DNA from: an uncultured Bradyrhizobium sp.
GTDB lineage: Bacteria > Pseudomonadota > Alphaproteobacteria > Rhizobiales > Xanthobacteraceae
Length of the DNA stretch: 64,000 nucleotides
NCBI RefSeq assembly: GCF_947648125.1
Contig: NZ_CANSMR010000009.1
Coordinates: 124,001-188,000 of the forward strand
Reading direction: 5' to 3'
Shown: positions 35,953 through 44,408 of the stretch, piece after piece
How positions within the stretch are numbered: the stretch's first letter is position 1
How the letters are laid out: each line of letters begins with the position of its first letter
Made by a program: the position numbers and the translations under genes
Notes under the pieces: generated by a model
What the model was told of the DNA's origin: nothing
Database searches by the model: none
Seen by the model: only the letters and a program-made list of their open reading frames with translations

Positions 35953-36007
35953 GTCCAAGATACGTCCAAGATACGTCGAAGACCGGTCCACGAGACGTCC
36001 AAGACAC
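35953..36007. repeat. Five tandem 11-bp repeats just upstream of a transporter operon
   Basis: Units start at 35953, 35964, 35975, 35986 and 35997, exactly 11 bp apart. The first two are identical (GTCCAAGATAC); the others are GTCGAAGACCG, GTCCACGAGAC and GTCCAAGACAC. The array ends three bases before the GGAGG ribosome site of the binding-protein gene. Unlike the other intergenic repeats it is direct, not inverted. Confidence 0.85.
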
Positions 36008-36024
36008 CCGGGAGGAATAACATC

Positions 36025-37272
36025 ATGCTGAGGATCATCGGCGCGGCACTCGCTGCCAGCCTCGCATTTGCCACGCAGGCAATGGCCGCCGACGCACCGT
36101 CGGAAATCAAGATCGGGACGCTCTACGCGTCCTCGGGGCGCTACGCCTCGATCTCGATGCCGGTCTACAGCTCGCTCAAATTGTGGGTCGAGCAGAAGAA
36201 CGCCGAGGGTGGCGTGTTCGTGAAGGCTTTCGACAAGAAGATCCCGATCAAGCTCGTCTCTTATGACGACCAGAGCAACACGGCGACCGCCTCGACGCTT
36301 TATAATCAGCTCGTCACCCAGGATAAGGTTGACCTGCTGGTCGCTGATTCCGGATCGGTGCTCACGGCGCCCGCGGTCGCGATCGCGCGCGACCACAAGA
36401 TGTTCCTGTTCGACCAGACCGGCACCGGCGCAAGCTTCTTCTCCAAGGACAATCCCTACATCGCGCTGATGGCCGACCCGGTGTCGACCGTGTGGCCGAA
36501 GCCGGTGGCGGACTTCATCAGCCATGATGGTCCGGGCCTCGGCATCAAGAAGATCGCCATCCTCTACGCGACCAACGAGTTCACCGGCACCCAGGCCAAC
36601 GCGTTCCGCAAGTTCGTCAAGGAGTCCGGCGCGCCGATCGAGATCGTCTACGACCAGGGCGTTCCGACCGAGACCACCAACTACAACGTCATCATCAACA
36701 ACATCAGCAACACCAATCCCGACGCGGTGATCCATTTCGGCTACGCGCCGAACGACATCGCCTTCCTGCGTAACGTCCAGGACGTCGGCACCAAGTTCAA
36801 GATGCTGTTCGCGATCTATGCCGGTCTCGAGACCGAGCTGCTCGAGAAGAACGTCGGCGCCAAGGGCCTGGAACACATCTGGACCTATGTGCCGCCGTCC
36901 GAGCTGGATTATCCCGTCAATTTCGGGATGAACATGAAGGATTTCCGCGCCGCCTGGCTGAAGAAGTACAACGACGGCAAGATGGAGTTCGGCTTCAACG
37001 CGGTGGCCGGCTACACCACTGCGCTGGTGATCGAGAAGACGCTGTCGGTTGCGACGAGCCTCGACCAGATGGAGCTGCGCCGCGCGGTGTTCTCGCTCAG
37101 CGGCCAGCTCAAGACGCTGGACGGCACCTTCGCGCTGGATGAGACCGGCGGCCAGATCGGCGAATTGACGCCGCTCGGCCAGCTCACGGTCGACGAGCAT
37201 GATCACATCAAGTTCGTCTCGATCTATCCGCACGAGACCGCCACCGGCAAGCCGATCTATCCGGCGCCGTGA
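36025..37272 (+). CDS. HAAT-type ABC transporter substrate-binding protein
   Basis: A 415-residue periplasmic binding protein of the type-1 fold used by branched-chain amino acid (Liv) transporters. A Sec signal peptide (LRIIGAALAASLAFATQAMA) ends at about residue 21. Lobe 1 begins EIKIGTLYASSGRYAS; the ligand-site DSGSVLTAPAVAIA follows near residue 110. A strong GGGAGGAATAAC precedes the ATG at 36025, directly after five 11-bp repeats. It heads an operon of two permeases, two ATPases, an amidase and a DUF2848 gene, so the ligand may be an amide or another hydrolysable nitrogen compound. That is inference. Confidence 0.9.
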   Translation: MLRIIGAALAASLAFATQAMAADAPSEIKIGTLYASSGRYASISMPVYSSLKLWVEQKNAEGGVFVKAFDKKIPIKLVSYDDQSNTATASTLYNQLVTQDKVDLLVADSGSVLTAPAVAIARDHKMFLFDQTGTGASFFSKDNPYIALMADPVSTVWPKPVADFISHDGPGLGIKKIAILYATNEFTGTQANAFRKFVKESGAPIEIVYDQGVPTETTNYNVIINNISNTNPDAVIHFGYAPNDIAFLRNVQDVGTKFKMLFAIYAGLETELLEKNVGAKGLEHIWTYVPPSELDYPVNFGMNMKDFRAAWLKKYNDGKMEFGFNAVAGYTTALVIEKTLSVATSLDQMELRRAVFSLSGQLKTLDGTFALDETGGQIGELTPLGQLTVDEHDHIKFVSIYPHETATGKPIYPAP

Positions 37273-37317
37273 TGCAGGTGAGTGTGGCAGGCGCAACCTT
37301 CGGCGGCGAGCGGTAGC

Positions 37318-38241
37318 ATGACCTATGCGCTCGTTGCCGGCGTGCTGTTTGGGCTGTATTTCAGCCTGGTCGGCATCGGCCTCAATCTCGTGTTCGGCGT
37401 CATGCGCATCGTCAACCTTGCGCATGGCGACATCCTGATGCTGGGCGCCTTCATCGCGCTCGGCGTGGTCGGCATTGCCGGCATCGACCCGCTGTTCGCG
37501 GTGCCGCTGGCCTTCATGGTCTTCGTGCTCGCGGGCGTGCTGCTGTACTGGGTGCTGGTGCCGCGGCTGCAGGGCTCGGCCAACCCGGAAATGCTGTCGA
37601 TCATCTTGTTCTTCGGCCTGTCGCAGGTGATCGAAGCCGTCACCACGATCTTCGCCGGCACCAGCGAGCGGTCGATCCAGAGCCGGCTGCTCGGCACCGT
37701 GTTCACGACCATCAAGGTCAAGTGGTTCGGCGGCAAGGCCGGCGGGGCAGGGCCGATCCAGATCTTCGGCCAGGGCTTTCCCGCGCCCTGGGTGATCGCG
37801 GCGATCACCAGCCTGATCGCGATTGGGTTTGTCTATCTCTATCTCTACCACACGCGGCTCGGCACCCTGACCCGCGCGGTGATGTCGCGCCGTGACGAGG
37901 CGTTGGCGACCGGCATCGACGTCGATCGCGTCTCGGCGGCGGCGTTCGGCATCGGGCTCGGCATCGCGGCGGTGGCCGGCGTGTTCGCGCCCTTCATGTT
38001 CGGCTCGGTGACGCCGGCCTTCGGCGCCGATGCGACGGTGACCTCGTTTGCGATCGTGGTGCTCGGCTCGCTCGGCAATCCGCTCGGCACCGCGCTCGGC
38101 GGCGTCGTCTACGGCCTGTGCTACATGCTGGTGCAGACCTATCTCAGTTCCTGGGCCGACCTCTTGCCCTATGTGTTGTTGATCGTGATCCTGTTGTTGC
38201 GCCCGAGCGGTCTGCTCGGAAGGCGGGTGCGCGTTGCATAA
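37318..38241 (+). CDS. HAAT-type ABC transporter permease (LivH-like)
   Basis: A 307-residue inner-membrane permease with about eight membrane helices. The start YALVAGVLFGLYFSLVGIGL and the following FGVMRIVNLAHGDILMLGAF (about residues 24-45) are characteristic of LivH. A longer first half than E. coli LivH includes a polar loop (about 115-155). The ATG at 37318 has only a weak ribosome site. It overlaps the LivM-like gene by 8 nt. Works with the binding protein upstream and the two ATPases downstream. Confidence 0.92.
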   Translation: MTYALVAGVLFGLYFSLVGIGLNLVFGVMRIVNLAHGDILMLGAFIALGVVGIAGIDPLFAVPLAFMVFVLAGVLLYWVLVPRLQGSANPEMLSIILFFGLSQVIEAVTTIFAGTSERSIQSRLLGTVFTTIKVKWFGGKAGGAGPIQIFGQGFPAPWVIAAITSLIAIGFVYLYLYHTRLGTLTRAVMSRRDEALATGIDVDRVSAAAFGIGLGIAAVAGVFAPFMFGSVTPAFGADATVTSFAIVVLGSLGNPLGTALGGVVYGLCYMLVQTYLSSWADLLPYVLLIVILLLRPSGLLGRRVRVA

Positions 38242-39154
38242 TGCATCGAAGCACCTGCTGTTCATCCTGGCGCCGCTGGTGGTGGTGTTCGCGCTGCTGC
38301 CCGGCGTCTATCAAAACCATCTGCTGCTGTTCAACTTCGTGATCTTCCTGATCCTCGCGCAGGGCGTGAACATCATCTATGGTTTCACCGGTTATCTGCC
38401 GTTCGGCTATGTCGGCTTCTTCGGGGCCGGCGCCTACGGCTTTGCCATCATGGTGATGCATCTGCAGACGCCGGCGCCGCTCGCGGTGCTGGTCGGCGGT
38501 GCCGTCGCGGTGGCGCTCGGCCTGTTGCTGACGCCGTTGCTGCGGCTGTCGGGCGCGTATTTCGCGATCGCCAATCTCGCGGCCTCGCTCGCGGTGCTGC
38601 ACTTCGTCGCCAACCCGGCGCTGGAGGGGATCACCAAGGGGCCCTACGGCGTGTCGCTCACCGGCACGTTCAACCCGACCCACGCGTACTACGCGGCTGT
38701 CGTCGTGATGGCGCTGACGGTCGGCGCGGTCATCTATCTCAAGAACTCGCCGTTCGGCCTGGCGCTGCAGGCCGTGCGCGAGGATGCGGTGTCGGCCTCG
38801 ATGGCCGGGGTCAACATCATCAAGATGCGGGTGATCGCCTGGCTTGCGTCGGCGCTGGTCGCCGGTCTCGCCGGCGGCATCTACGCCTGGTACGTCTCGG
38901 TGTTCTATCCGGACAACGTGTTCTCCGGCGAGTTCTCGATCTTTGCGATCGTGTTCGCGTTGTTCGGCGGTGTCGCCACCATCACCGGACCGATCGTCGG
39001 CGTGCTCATTCTCTACGGCATCTACAATCTGATCGGCTTCACCACGCCGCAATATTTCCAGCTGATCTATGGCCTCCTGATCATGGGACTGGTGCTGTTC
39101 CTGCCCGCAGGGCTGGTGTCGCTGGCGACGCGCAGGGGGTGGCATGTCCCCTGA
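38234..39154 (+). CDS. HAAT-type ABC transporter permease (LivM-like)
   Basis: A 306-residue inner-membrane permease with 8-10 helices. It shows NIIYGFTGYLPFGYVGFFGAGAY-type sequence near residues 40-62 and the cytoplasmic EAA-like loop with LALQAVREDAVSASMAGVN (about 175-193) that contacts the ATPases. Translation must begin at a TTG (38234) or further in; the TTG overlaps the previous stop region, typical of coupling. The next gene starts 11 nt before this one ends. Confidence 0.9.
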   Translation: MHNASKHLLFILAPLVVVFALLPGVYQNHLLLFNFVIFLILAQGVNIIYGFTGYLPFGYVGFFGAGAYGFAIMVMHLQTPAPLAVLVGGAVAVALGLLLTPLLRLSGAYFAIANLAASLAVLHFVANPALEGITKGPYGVSLTGTFNPTHAYYAAVVVMALTVGAVIYLKNSPFGLALQAVREDAVSASMAGVNIIKMRVIAWLASALVAGLAGGIYAWYVSVFYPDNVFSGEFSIFAIVFALFGGVATITGPIVGVLILYGIYNLIGFTTPQYFQLIYGLLIMGLVLFLPAGLVSLATRRGWHVP

Positions 39155-39875
39155 GCAAAACTCCATCCTCAAGGTCTCGAAGCTGGTCAAACGCTTCGGT
39201 GGCTTCCACGCGCTCGACGGCTTGAGCTTTCACGTCGTGCCGGGCGAGATCCTCGGCCTGGTCGGTCCGAACGGCTCCGGCAAGACCACGGCGATCAACG
39301 TGATCTCGGGCCTTTATGCGCCTGATGGCGGTGAAGTGGTGTTCGACGGCGCGTCCTCCGGTGGCGTCGCCTCGCACAAGCTGGTTCACCGCGGCATCAA
39401 CCGCACCTTCCAGGTGCCGAAGCCGTTCCTGTCGCTCACGGTGCGCGAGAACATCCAGGTGGCGCTGGCCTATGGCGGCGCGACTGGGACGCCGCCGTCG
39501 ATCGCCGAGCTGCTTGAGGAATACCGGCTCAAGGAGGTCGCCGACCGGCCTGCCGCCGATCTCAACAGCGCGCAGCAGAAGATGCTCGATCTCACCCGCG
39601 CGCTCGCCACGCGTCCGCGGCTGCTGCTGCTCGACGAGCTCGCGGCCGGCCTCAATCCGGCGGAGCTCGACTGGATCGCCGGCCGCATCAAGGCGCTGGC
39701 CGCGACCGGCATGGCGATCATCGTGGTCGAGCATCTGATGGGCTTCATCGAGCAGATCACCGACCGCGTCATCGTGCTCAATGCGGGCAAGGAGATCTTC
39801 GAGGGTACTCTCGCGACCGCGGTACGCGAGCCTCAAGTGATCGAGGTGTTTCTGGGAGGCGAGCATGCCCACTGA
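39144..39875 (+). CDS. HAAT-type ABC transporter ATPase (LivG-like) with unusual signature motif
   Basis: A 243-residue ATP-binding subunit. Walker A is intact (GPNGSGKTT, about residues 38-46), and the LivG-type FQVPKPFLSLTVRENIQVAL follows. The ABC signature, usually L-S-G/Y-G-Q, reads LNSAQQKML, and Walker B reads LLLLDELAAGLNPAE with Leu in place of the usual Pro after Asp-Glu. The catalytic Glu and the switch His (VVEHLMGFIEQ) remain. Its partner ATPase has a perfect signature, so ATP sites may be asymmetric. It overlaps both neighbours (11 nt each). Confidence 0.92.
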   Translation: MSPEQNSILKVSKLVKRFGGFHALDGLSFHVVPGEILGLVGPNGSGKTTAINVISGLYAPDGGEVVFDGASSGGVASHKLVHRGINRTFQVPKPFLSLTVRENIQVALAYGGATGTPPSIAELLEEYRLKEVADRPAADLNSAQQKMLDLTRALATRPRLLLLDELAAGLNPAELDWIAGRIKALAATGMAIIVVEHLMGFIEQITDRVIVLNAGKEIFEGTLATAVREPQVIEVFLGGEHAH

Positions 39876-40584
39876 TGCAGCGTCGCTTCTGGACGCCAAG
39901 GGCGTCGATGCCGGCTACGGCACCATGCAGGTGTTGTGGGGCGTCGATCTCGACGTCCGCCCCGGCGAGACCGTGCTGCTGCTCGGCGCCAATGGCGCGG
40001 GCAAGACCACGTTCCTGAAATCGCTGGTCGGCCTGATCGAGGCCCGCAACGGCCACATCAGGCTCGGCGGCGAGGACATCACCAGAATGCGATCTTCGGA
40101 CCGCATGAAGCGCGGCATGACCTACATGTCGGAGCTTGCGGTATTTCCCGATCTGTCGATCGAGGAGAACATCCGCGTCGGCGCGCAGGCGCTCGGCCAT
40201 GCCAATCCGGGCGCGCGGGTCGACGAATTGTACGGCCTGTTCCCGGTGCTGCGCGACAAGCGCCGCGACCCGGCCTCCAGCCTGTCCGGCGGCCAGCGCA
40301 AGATGCTCGGCATCGCCAAGGCGCTGTCGGCCGAGCCGAAACTGCTGGTCATGGACGAGCCCTCGGCCGGGCTGTCGCCGCTGTTCGTCAAGGAGGTGCT
40401 TCGCGCCTTGTCGAGCCTGCAGGGCCGCGGACTGGCGCTCTTGATCGCCGAGCAAAATATCGGTTTCCTAGAGATCGCCACCCGCGTGTTCGTGCTGGAA
40501 GGCGGGCGGATCCGCTTCTCCGGCACGGTGGCCGAGATGAGCGGCAATGAAGAGCTGCACCGGGCCTATTTCGGGCTGAAGTGA
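39865..40584 (+). CDS. HAAT-type ABC transporter ATPase (LivF-like)
   Basis: A 239-residue ATP-binding subunit with Walker A GANGAGKTT (about residues 36-44), signature LSGGQRKMLGIAKAL (about 139-153), Walker B LLVMDEPSAGLSP and the late LIAEQNIGFLEIATR with Gln in place of the usual switch His, which is typical of LivF. It overlaps the LivG-like gene by 11 nt. A stem-loop follows its stop, and then the amidase gene 110 nt later. Confidence 0.93.
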   Translation: MPTDAASLLDAKGVDAGYGTMQVLWGVDLDVRPGETVLLLGANGAGKTTFLKSLVGLIEARNGHIRLGGEDITRMRSSDRMKRGMTYMSELAVFPDLSIEENIRVGAQALGHANPGARVDELYGLFPVLRDKRRDPASSLSGGQRKMLGIAKALSAEPKLLVMDEPSAGLSPLFVKEVLRALSSLQGRGLALLIAEQNIGFLEIATRVFVLEGGRIRFSGTVAEMSGNEELHRAYFGLK

Positions 40585-40591
40585 CGCGGGC

Positions 40592-40613
40592 GCGCCGATC
40601 TGGAAATCGGCGC
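40592..40613 (+). terminator. Stem-loop after the first HAAT transporter genes
   Basis: GCGCCGAT and ATCGGCGC form an 8-bp perfect stem with loop CTGGAA, 7 nt after the LivF-like stop. No T-run follows, so it may attenuate or stabilise, not fully terminate, before the amidase gene. Confidence 0.4.
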
Positions 40614-40694
40614 CGGTTCGCGCAACAATCAGCTGCAAGACCATTTGAATTGCAAGCCAGCCAGCCGTGAAGTGCAAGCCTTAAAGTGAAAGCC

Positions 40695-42044
40695 ATGCCC
40701 AAAAATCCGACACTCGCCTCCCTTGCCGCCGATCTCGCCAGCGGCGCGACCTCCGCCCGCAAGCTCGTCGAGCAATGCATCGCCAGGATCGCCGATCCGT
40801 CGGGCGAGGGCCAGCGCACCTTCATCCATGTCGACCGCGACGCCGCGCTGGATGCCGCCGACGCCATGGACCGGCTGCGCAAGGCCAATGCGGCGCCGTC
40901 GCCGTTTGCCGGCATTCCGGTCTCGATCAAGGACCTGTTCGACATCAAGGGACAGGTGACGCGTGCCGGCTCCCGGGCGCTCGATGATTCCGCGCCGGCG
41001 GATGCCGATGCGCCTGCCGTGGCGCGGCTCAAGCGCGCCGGCTTCATCGTGATCGGCCGTACCAACATGACCGAGTTCGCCTATTCGGGCATCGGCATCA
41101 ATCCGCATTACGGCACCCCGAAGAGCGCCTGGAACCGAAGCGTCGGGCATGTGCCCGGCGGCTCGTCTTCGGGTGCGGCGGTCTCGATCGCCGACGGCAT
41201 GGCGTTCGGCGCGCTCGGCACCGACACCGGCGGCTCCTGCCGGATTCCGGCCGCCTTCAACGGCATCGTCGGCTACAAGCCGACCCAGCGCCGGATTCCG
41301 CTCGATGGCGGCGTGCCGCTGTCGTTCACCCTGGACAGCTACGGCCCGCTGGCCAATTCAGTCGCCTGCTGTGCCGTGCTCGATGCGGTGCTGGCCGACG
41401 AGCCGGTGACGCCGATCGCCCCGCGCCCGGTGAAGGGCATGCGGCTTGCGGTGCCGACCACGGTCGTGCTCGACGACCTCGACGATGCCGTCGCAAAAAC
41501 CTTCGAGCGCGCGCTGGCGGCGCTGTCGCACGCTGGTGCGTTGATCGAGCGGATCGAGGTGCCCGAACTGCTCGATGTCGGCATGATGAACACCAAGGGC
41601 GGGTTTTCCGCGGCCGAGAGCTATGCCTGGCACCGCTTCCTGCTGGCCAGCAAGGGCGACATCTACGATCCCCGCGTCGCGGTGCGGATCCAGCGCGGCG
41701 AGGGCTTCCTGGCGGCCGACTATATCGACCTCATCAACGCGCGGCGCTCGTTCATCGCCCGGACCGAGGCGCGCATCGCGCCCTATGACGCGATGGTGCT
41801 GCCGACCACGGCGAACCTGCCGCCGACCATTGCGAGCCTCGCCGACGACAAGGCATTCGCCACGGAGAACCTGCGCGCGCTGCGCAATCCCTCGCTGATC
41901 AACGTGCTCGACGGTTGCGCCATCTCGCTGCCCGCGCATCGCGAGGGCGAGGCGCCGGTCGGCCTGATGCTCGCCGCCGCGGGCGGTTCGGATCGCCGCA
42001 TCTTCGAGCTTGCGGCCGGAATGGAGACCGTCATCCGTGTTTGA
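40695..42044 (+). CDS. Amidase (amidase signature family)
   Basis: A 449-residue hydrolase with the Ser-cisSer-Lys triad of the amidase signature family: Lys79 in VSIKDLFD, cis-Ser157 in PGGSSSGAAVS and nucleophile Ser181 in GTDTGGSCRIPAAF. It cleaves an amide to acid plus ammonia or amine. GatA is excluded by context, since gatB and gatC are absent. The ATG at 40695 is chosen; a GTG at 40686 is in frame. The next gene overlaps by 8 nt. Being placed behind a HAAT transporter suggests that the imported compound, or a breakdown product, is an amide, ureide or peptide-like molecule. Confidence 0.9.
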   Translation: MPKNPTLASLAADLASGATSARKLVEQCIARIADPSGEGQRTFIHVDRDAALDAADAMDRLRKANAAPSPFAGIPVSIKDLFDIKGQVTRAGSRALDDSAPADADAPAVARLKRAGFIVIGRTNMTEFAYSGIGINPHYGTPKSAWNRSVGHVPGGSSSGAAVSIADGMAFGALGTDTGGSCRIPAAFNGIVGYKPTQRRIPLDGGVPLSFTLDSYGPLANSVACCAVLDAVLADEPVTPIAPRPVKGMRLAVPTTVVLDDLDDAVAKTFERALAALSHAGALIERIEVPELLDVGMMNTKGGFSAAESYAWHRFLLASKGDIYDPRVAVRIQRGEGFLAADYIDLINARRSFIARTEARIAPYDAMVLPTTANLPPTIASLADDKAFATENLRALRNPSLINVLDGCAISLPAHREGEAPVGLMLAAAGGSDRRIFELAAGMETVIRV

Positions 42045-42723
42045 TCTCACCTTCAATGTCGACGACAAGGGCGTCGCCACGCCGCTCACGCTCGAAATCA
42101 CGCAGGCCGTGATCGCCGGCTGGACCGGCCGCGATCCGGTGGCGCGCGACAAGCACATCGCCGAGCTCGAAGCGCTCGGCATCGCGCGGCCCGCGACGAC
42201 GCCGATCTATTACCGCTGCTCGGCGCGCCGGCTCACCTTTGCCGACACCATCGAGGTCTGCGGCGAGGATTCGAGCGGCGAGGTCGAGTTCGTGCTGATC
42301 GGCTGGCAGGGTCGCACCTTCGTCGGCTGCGGCTCCGATCATACCGACCGCAAGGTCGAGAGCTATAGCGTCACGGTGTCGAAGCAGATGTGCGACAAGC
42401 CGATGGCGGCCGAACTCTGGGAGCTCGAGGATGTCATTGGCCATTGGGACCAGCTCATCCTGCGGTCCTGGGCCACAATCGGCGGTCAGCGCGTGCTCTA
42501 CCAGGAAGGCACCCTCGATCACATGCTACCGGTGAAGGACCTCATCGCGCGCGGCTTCGACAAGGGCGCGTTGCCCGACGGCTGCGCCATGTTCGGCGGC
42601 ACCTTCGCGGCCAAGGGTGGCATCCGCCCGGCCAGCCGCTTCGAGTTTGAGCTGGAAGACCCGGTGCTCAAGCGGAAGATCAGCCACGGATATGATGTGG
42701 TCACGCTGCCGGTCAGGGGCTGA
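42037..42723 (+). CDS. DUF2848 protein
   Basis: A 228-residue protein of the DUF2848 family, whose fold resembles fumarylacetoacetate hydrolase-like enzymes. Visible stretches are VLIGWQGRTFVGCGSDHTDRK, with a possible metal-site His/Asp, SKQMCDKPMAAELWELED and FGGTFAAKGGIRPASRFEF near the end. No biochemical role is established that I know of. The GTG start at 42037 overlaps the amidase stop by 8 nt, so the two proteins are made together and probably act one after the other on the same compound. Confidence 0.87.
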   Translation: MFDLTFNVDDKGVATPLTLEITQAVIAGWTGRDPVARDKHIAELEALGIARPATTPIYYRCSARRLTFADTIEVCGEDSSGEVEFVLIGWQGRTFVGCGSDHTDRKVESYSVTVSKQMCDKPMAAELWELEDVIGHWDQLILRSWATIGGQRVLYQEGTLDHMLPVKDLIARGFDKGALPDGCAMFGGTFAAKGGIRPASRFEFELEDPVLKRKISHGYDVVTLPVRG

Positions 42724-42771
42724 TCTTTCCGCGCGTGATCGTGTCGAGAGCTAGTCGGCACTTCCTCCGCA

Positions 42772-42889
42772 CGTCGTCCCTGCGAAAGCAGGGACCCATA
42801 CGCAGCGGCTCTCGCAAAGGGCATGCGGCCAGACGGCTTTCTCACAACCAGCATCTGTGGTTATGGTCCCTGCTTTCGCAGGAACGACG
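42772..42889. repeat. Family A intergenic repeat, copy 6
   Basis: CGTCGTCCCTGCGAAAGCAG then GGACCCATACGC; right arm TGTGGTTATGGTCCCTG then CTTTCGCAGGAACGACG. It lies in the 248-nt gap between DUF2848 and the dioxygenase gene. The right arm has two point changes. Confidence 0.8.
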
Positions 42890-42971
42890 CCGTGATTGTG
42901 GCGGCGTTCCCGGCATATTTGGATCGGAAATCGGGTGGCGCCAGCCGTGCTCATGGGCCAGATTCCGCCTC

Positions 42972-43715
42972 ATGACAGCAACAGCCAAAACCCTCACCCG
43001 TCCCGCCAGTGGCATTCCCGCCCGCGTTGACGCACTCGACTGGGACCAGATCACCACCGACCTCGGCGGGCAGGGCTGCGCCGTCCTCAAGGGCTTGCTG
43101 ACGCCAGAGGAATGCGATGCCGTCGCCGCGCTCTATCCCGACGACAGCCGGTTCCGCAGCCGGGTCGTGATGGGCCGCCACGGTTTTGGCCGCGGCGAAT
43201 ACAAGTATTTTTCCTATCCGCTGCCGGACCTGATCGCGGAGCTGCGGCCGGCGCTCTATGCGCGGCTGACCGCGACGGCCAATCGCTGGAACGAGACGAT
43301 GGGGATCGAGATCAGCTATCCTCCGTCGCACGCGGCGTTCCTGAAGCGCTGCCATGATGCCGGGCAGACGCGGCCGACGCCGCTGCTGCTGCAATATGGC
43401 GAGGACGACTACAATTGCCTGCACCAGGATCTCTATGGCGAGCACGTGTTCCCGATCCAGGTCGCGATCCTGCTGTCGCAGCCGGGGCGCGATTTCACTG
43501 GCGGCGAGTTCGTGCTGACCGAGCAGCGGCCGCGGATGCAGTCGCGGCCCGAGGTGGTGCCGCTGACCAAGGGCGATGCGGTGGCGTTTGCCGTGCATCA
43601 TCGTCCGGTGCAGGGGACACGTGGGCCGTATCGTGTCAATCTGCGCCATGGCGTCAGTCGGATCAGGTCCGGCCATCGCCACACCGTTGGCGTGATCTTC
43701 CACGACGCAAAGTGA
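42972..43715 (+). CDS. 2OG-Fe(II) oxygenase family protein (prolyl-hydroxylase-like fold)
   Basis: A 247-residue Fe(II)/2-oxoglutarate dioxygenase. The iron-binding His151-x-Asp153 is in CLHQDLYGEHVF, the distal His is His226 in LRHGVSRIRSGHRHTVG, and Arg236 there is the likely 2-oxoglutarate ligand. It closely matches a conserved proteobacterial group that is often found beside alkB, as here (13-nt gap). The target is unknown; the position suggests a part in the alkylation damage response or hydroxylation of a protein. The ATG at 42972 gives a normal N-terminus; the frame is open far upstream through a repeat and is not coding there. Confidence 0.88.
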   Translation: MTATAKTLTRPASGIPARVDALDWDQITTDLGGQGCAVLKGLLTPEECDAVAALYPDDSRFRSRVVMGRHGFGRGEYKYFSYPLPDLIAELRPALYARLTATANRWNETMGIEISYPPSHAAFLKRCHDAGQTRPTPLLLQYGEDDYNCLHQDLYGEHVFPIQVAILLSQPGRDFTGGEFVLTEQRPRMQSRPEVVPLTKGDAVAFAVHHRPVQGTRGPYRVNLRHGVSRIRSGHRHTVGVIFHDAK

Positions 43716-43728
43716 GTGCGAGAAGGGC

Positions 43729-44382
43729 GTGGCCGCTGATCTGTTCGAGATAATTGGCGATGCGCGGCCGCCGCGCGAAGTGATCGCGGATGGTGCGCTG
43801 CTGTTGCGCGGCTTTGTCCGGCCGTTCGAGGCCGAGCTGATCCCGGCATTGCGTGTGATCGTCAAGCAGGCTCCGTTCCGGCATCTGATCACGCCGGGCG
43901 GCCACCGGATGTCGGTCGCGATGACCAATTGCGGCAGCGTCGGCTGGGTCTCCGACGCGAGCGGCTATCGCTATGATCCGATCGATCCGGACTCCGGACA
44001 ACCCTGGCCTGAAATGCCGGAGGTATTGCGAAGGCTCGCCGCTGGCGCCGCCGCCGCGGCCGGCTTCCACGGCTTCGCGCCACAGGCCTGCCTGATCAAT
44101 CGCTATGTCCCCGGCGCAAAATTGTCGCTGCATCAGGACAAGGACGAGCTCGATTACGGCGCACCGATCGTTTCGATCTCGCTCGGGCTGCCGGCGGTCT
44201 TCCTGTTCGGCGGCCTGAAGCGCAGCGATACGCCGCGCCGCTATCGGCTCGAACATGGCGACGTTGCGGTGTGGGGCGGGCCGTCACGGCTGTTTTATCA
44301 TGGCGTCGCGGCGCTCGCCGATGGCGAGCACAGCGTGCTCGGGCGCCAGCGCATCAATTTGACCTTCCGCAAGGTGCGCTGA
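43729..44382 (+). CDS. alkB: Alpha-ketoglutarate-dependent DNA dioxygenase AlkB
   Basis: A 217-residue DNA repair enzyme that oxidatively removes methyl groups from 1-methyladenine and 3-methylcytosine. All active-site residues match E. coli AlkB: His135-x-Asp137 (LSLHQDKDELD), His191 (LFYHGVAAL), and Arg208 and Arg214 in GRQRINLTFRK for 2-oxoglutarate. The substrate-lid MSVAMTNCGSVGWVSD and LINRYVPGAKLS are also as in AlkB. The GTG start is 13 nt after the other dioxygenase gene, so they form an operon. No Ada-type regulator gene is next to it. Confidence 0.95.
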   Translation: MAADLFEIIGDARPPREVIADGALLLRGFVRPFEAELIPALRVIVKQAPFRHLITPGGHRMSVAMTNCGSVGWVSDASGYRYDPIDPDSGQPWPEMPEVLRRLAAGAAAAAGFHGFAPQACLINRYVPGAKLSLHQDKDELDYGAPIVSISLGLPAVFLFGGLKRSDTPRRYRLEHGDVAVWGGPSRLFYHGVAALADGEHSVLGRQRINLTFRKVR

Positions 44383-44408
44383 AGCGCTGGGTGGTCTAGA
44401 CTTGGCGG

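Noticed and set aside
35902-38265. Long antisense frame across the first HAAT binding protein and permease
   Set aside because: Low-complexity, charged translation without motifs; the plus-strand genes are full length with good ribosome sites.
40695-42044. GatA subunit of aspartyl/glutamyl-tRNA amidotransferase
   Set aside because: No gatB or gatC nearby; the gene belongs to a transporter operon and overlaps a DUF2848 gene.
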